Source: Adiantum capillus-veneris
Taxonomy: Eukaryota > Streptophyta > Polypodiopsida > Polypodiales > Pteridaceae
Length of the DNA: 60,000 bases
Direction of reading: 5' to 3'
Assembly (NCBI GenBank): GCA_014529385.2
Contig: CM043963.1
Location: forward strand, 3,105,001 to 3,165,000
Shown piece by piece: positions 57,188 through 60,000 of this stretch. The position numbers and the translations under genes are program-made. The notes below the pieces were generated by a model. That model was not told where the DNA came from and did no database searches. It worked only from the letters and a program-made list of their open reading frames with translations. How positions within the stretch are numbered: position 1 is the stretch's first letter; each line of letters opens with the position of its first letter.

Positions 57188-60000
57188 AATATGTTTATTT
57201 ATTTATATATATATATATATACGCAAACGATCACTACCTGTTCACAGACCAATTATTCTAAGAAAATACAATGGATTTGTACAATTATTTATTTACAGTT
57301 GAAAATAAATCTTGTACAAGCTAATGAAGATAACAAAGCATAACATGGGAAACAGTAATCCCAAAGTCTCGGTAATGTTGCTTCAAGGTAAGAGATCCAC
57401 CACAAGTTAAGAACATAATGTTTTTATTAAAGAAGGTAGCCCTCACCTACACCCATAGCCACAAGAAAACAATTTGTTAGCACGTGACTGTACGCAGGTG
57501 ATGTTGGGCATCCCACTTGTTATCCATGTTGCAATGAAAAAACAAGCAGTTCTCTACATATATTTTGTTTTTTTTGTAAATAGAAAAAGAGTCCTTGGCT
57601 TTTTGCCAATCCAATTTTGGAGAGTGCAATTTCCACAAAGCTACTATAAATCAAGTTAGTTCCAGATTTATTTTATAAAAATTTCTGTTGCCTAACCTTA
57701 GTTTAAAAGAGTTTTAAGGAGATTACCAAAAAACCTAAAAAAACCAAACTTCTTCTTTCACAAGATCGAAGAGAATATTACCCCATAGGAGTAAGCACAA
57801 GAAAGCTTGAAACCAGATATCAATTTTTAAAGGGCTAAACACCTCTTGTAGAGATAAAGGACAGCATGGTTATGTATGATAGAAGTTAGAGCATGATTTT
57901 GTTTCCTTTTCAAAGCCCACAAGACATCAGTAGTATATTCACGAAAGCCAAACGGACCCACAACAGAACTATACATTAAGGTCCAGGACCAGCAGACCAT
58001 CCTAGAGGAATTTGACCATCCTAGAGGAATTTGAAACATGACTTTGGATTTTTTTAGAACATAATCCATGTCCCAATGAAAAAACTATTGTTGTACTTTG
58101 ATATATAGAAAAGGAAATCCTTTTGTAAAGTTCCTATTGTACAAAAGTTTTAGTTATTTAAAAGCTAAGATATCCCATACAATAAGCTCCATCTAAGTAT
58201 TTCCCGACTTTTAAATACAAACCAGAGCCTATTTTATGAATTTTGAGCAGGTTCAGTCATATTTACTGCCATTATAAAAAATAGCTCTGTCATTATGTCA
58301 TGCCCGACATACTTTTAGCAAAACCTATTACAAACTACATTTTATCCCATGTTACCATAAACTACTCAATCCTTCCCTGTCTTTTTATTAAGAAAAAGTA
58401 GCAGTCTAAGTCTTTTTGTAAAAAAAAGACTATATATGTGTGTTGATAGTGTATGCCATCGAGCGACCATTCTGAAAACACAACCACCATGCAAGTCTAA
58501 ATAAAAAGGCATTACACAGAGCTAGCACAGAAGTAGACAGAGAAAATTTGAAGTAAGGCTAACAAGCCGGGACCAGCTAAAGCAAAGTTGATGAAATCTC
58601 TTACACTAGAGAGAACCTATTAAACCATCAACCATTAAAACTTTTCCTTGTAGCCGCGTCAAGCGGGTAGGCGAATCTCTTCCTACATACTCAAGTGAGA
58701 TAAAGAAAGAGCAAATAATGGCAAGCTTAATTTATCGTATAGCTGAGGGTCCAAACTAAAACAAGGTAAGCAGTAACCAGTCAACAAATTGAACAGATGG
58801 CGAGCCACAAAAAATTGTCAGCAATCTTACAGGTAGGTGATGTAAGAAGGTAAAAGAGATCAAGTAAAAATGTAAAAAATACTACATCAATAGGGTATGT
58901 GATGCTACTCAACATTTGCAAATTATTTTAAGATAAGGTAGCACTTCTGAAACCAGTAGTCAGTATGACAGTGAACTCATAATTATGTCAGAAGACTTAG
59001 TGAAACAGACCCCATAACTGAGCAACATTTTGATCTAAAGTCTATCCAATTATCCAGAGTACCTCAAACCAAGAGTTTTACTACTTACCCAAGCATTTTT
59101 TCAGTCATATAAGACCATCCCAGCACAATCAAGAATGTCTTGAAGTTTTTTTTAAAAAGAATTTTTGAACCTTTTCAGAGACTTGCAATACCTCACTATC
59201 CAACACATAATTACTATTGAGTAGTTATTTTACGGAAATCAGCATCATCAATCCACAGAGAATCACAACCTCCCATCCATCATAAAGCCATCCAATACTC
59301 AGTAGTTTAAAAACCATAAAGCATGCTAGTCTCGTGATCTGGCAGCCCTTAGCAACGGGAAGAATTCCACAATTTCTTCCAGTAAACCAGAAAAAACCAA
59401 CTTCCCAGAACAAGGAGTTTATTAAAAAATCAGCCTAATTAACAGTGCTTCAAACATTACGATTTACCAAATTTCAAGCACTTTCATTTTAGCCAAACAA
59501 TCCAGCTCACAATTTTTCTTAAAGCTTCAAGAGAGCCAAAATAGTTAACCTGTAGATTAGGAGACGAAGATGATTCCACCACCACCTTCTCAATTTTTTT
59601 CCGGCATGTTGAAGTCACAACAGTAAACCAGATTTCAATGCACACGTAGAAGTTTACAGAACACGATGCTAAGTGAGTAAAATACTCACCTTAAGAGGGT
59701 TTTATAGAAGATGATGCCTCTCTGTAGCAAAAGAGACCCAGAATCGGCTAGGTTTTCCCGCCATGAAGGTCGCCATTAAGGACCCTATTCCCAGGGATTT
59801 CACCCAGCACCAGATCCGCAAGAAAAAAGCAAGCGTCAAGACACACCTGCTACAACACTCACCTGCAAACCCTCTCTCCATATGTAGACAATAGCGTGTG
59901 ACAGGTAAATAGAAACATCATTGTAGAGGAATACTCAGACGCTACAAACATGTCATACATTTTTAAGGTAATTAATAGGTAAAGATATATTTATGTCCAC
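56510..60000. other. No supported gene; microsatellites
   Basis: AT-rich, intron- or intergenic-like sequence. It includes a 65-bp imperfect tandem (AGGAGATTGCATATGC at about 57021 and 57086), a GT run at 57101-57119, AAT repeats at 57130-57182 and an AT run near 57208. On the minus strand, 59690-59770 resembles a leader exon with donor-like CTTAAG|GTGAGTAT. That alone does not support a gene call. No long ORF carries a recognisable domain. Confidence 0.55.

Noticed and set aside
59763-59893. Plus-strand short frame starting MKVAIKDPIPRDF
   Set aside because: About 43 codons, no recognised family and no context of a gene start.

Overview
The window looks like repeat-dense nuclear DNA of a land plant. 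Nearly everything recognisable is a plant-type LTR retrotransposon (Ty3/gypsy and Ty1/copia), mostly broken and nested. There are long GA/GT microsatellites, tRNA-type primer sites next to LTRs, and no bacterial-style operons. I cannot name the species or separate fern, lycophyte, gymnosperm or angiosperm from sequence alone. I see no intact host gene, rRNA, functional tRNA or CRISPR array.

Layout. 1-1007: the 3' end and 3' LTR of a gypsy-type element (family A). 1008-2771: gene-free DNA opening with a repeat that recurs near 41.1 kb. 2772-21285: a composite. It has a family A 5' LTR cut at a GA microsatellite, then gag, protease, RT, RNase H and integrase of family A (to about 11.66 kb). A 6-kb antisense element follows (family B, 11676-17706) with about 1.95-kb LTRs and only a gag gene. 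Next comes a protease fragment of a different lineage, a clean 144-codon ORF, and a second family A LTR (20686-21285). 21286-21620: part of a family E LTR plus leader. 21728-30403: a chromodomain gypsy element (family C) with LTRs about 98% identical by eye but badly damaged coding sequence. 30404-31935: short tandem repeats and a 466-bp inverted-repeat element. 31936-40733: a gypsy element (family D) with short LTRs, a matching 5-bp target duplication AACAT and an extra coiled-coil ORF after integrase. 41364-51420: a gag-bearing, pol-less LTR element (family E) holding an antisense, truncated copia element (family F). Its 3' LTR is split by a 1160-bp CACTA-like DNA element. 51835-52360: a LINE ORF1-like fragment. 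52484-56509: two adjacent antisense copies of a small LTR family (family G, LTRs about 155 bp) without pol. 56510-60000: no gene I can support.

How the parts relate. Families A, C, D and F carry the usual gag/protease/RT/RNase H/integrase domains but all are interrupted. Families B, E and G have LTRs and primer sites but no visible polymerase, so they would need enzymes from other elements. Many in-frame stops fit C-to-T changes (CAG, CAA or CGA to a stop), as expected for old methylated retroelements. Two LTR-element ends stop exactly at long GA tracts, and the family B element joins two unrelated flanks. The window therefore records nesting plus recombination.
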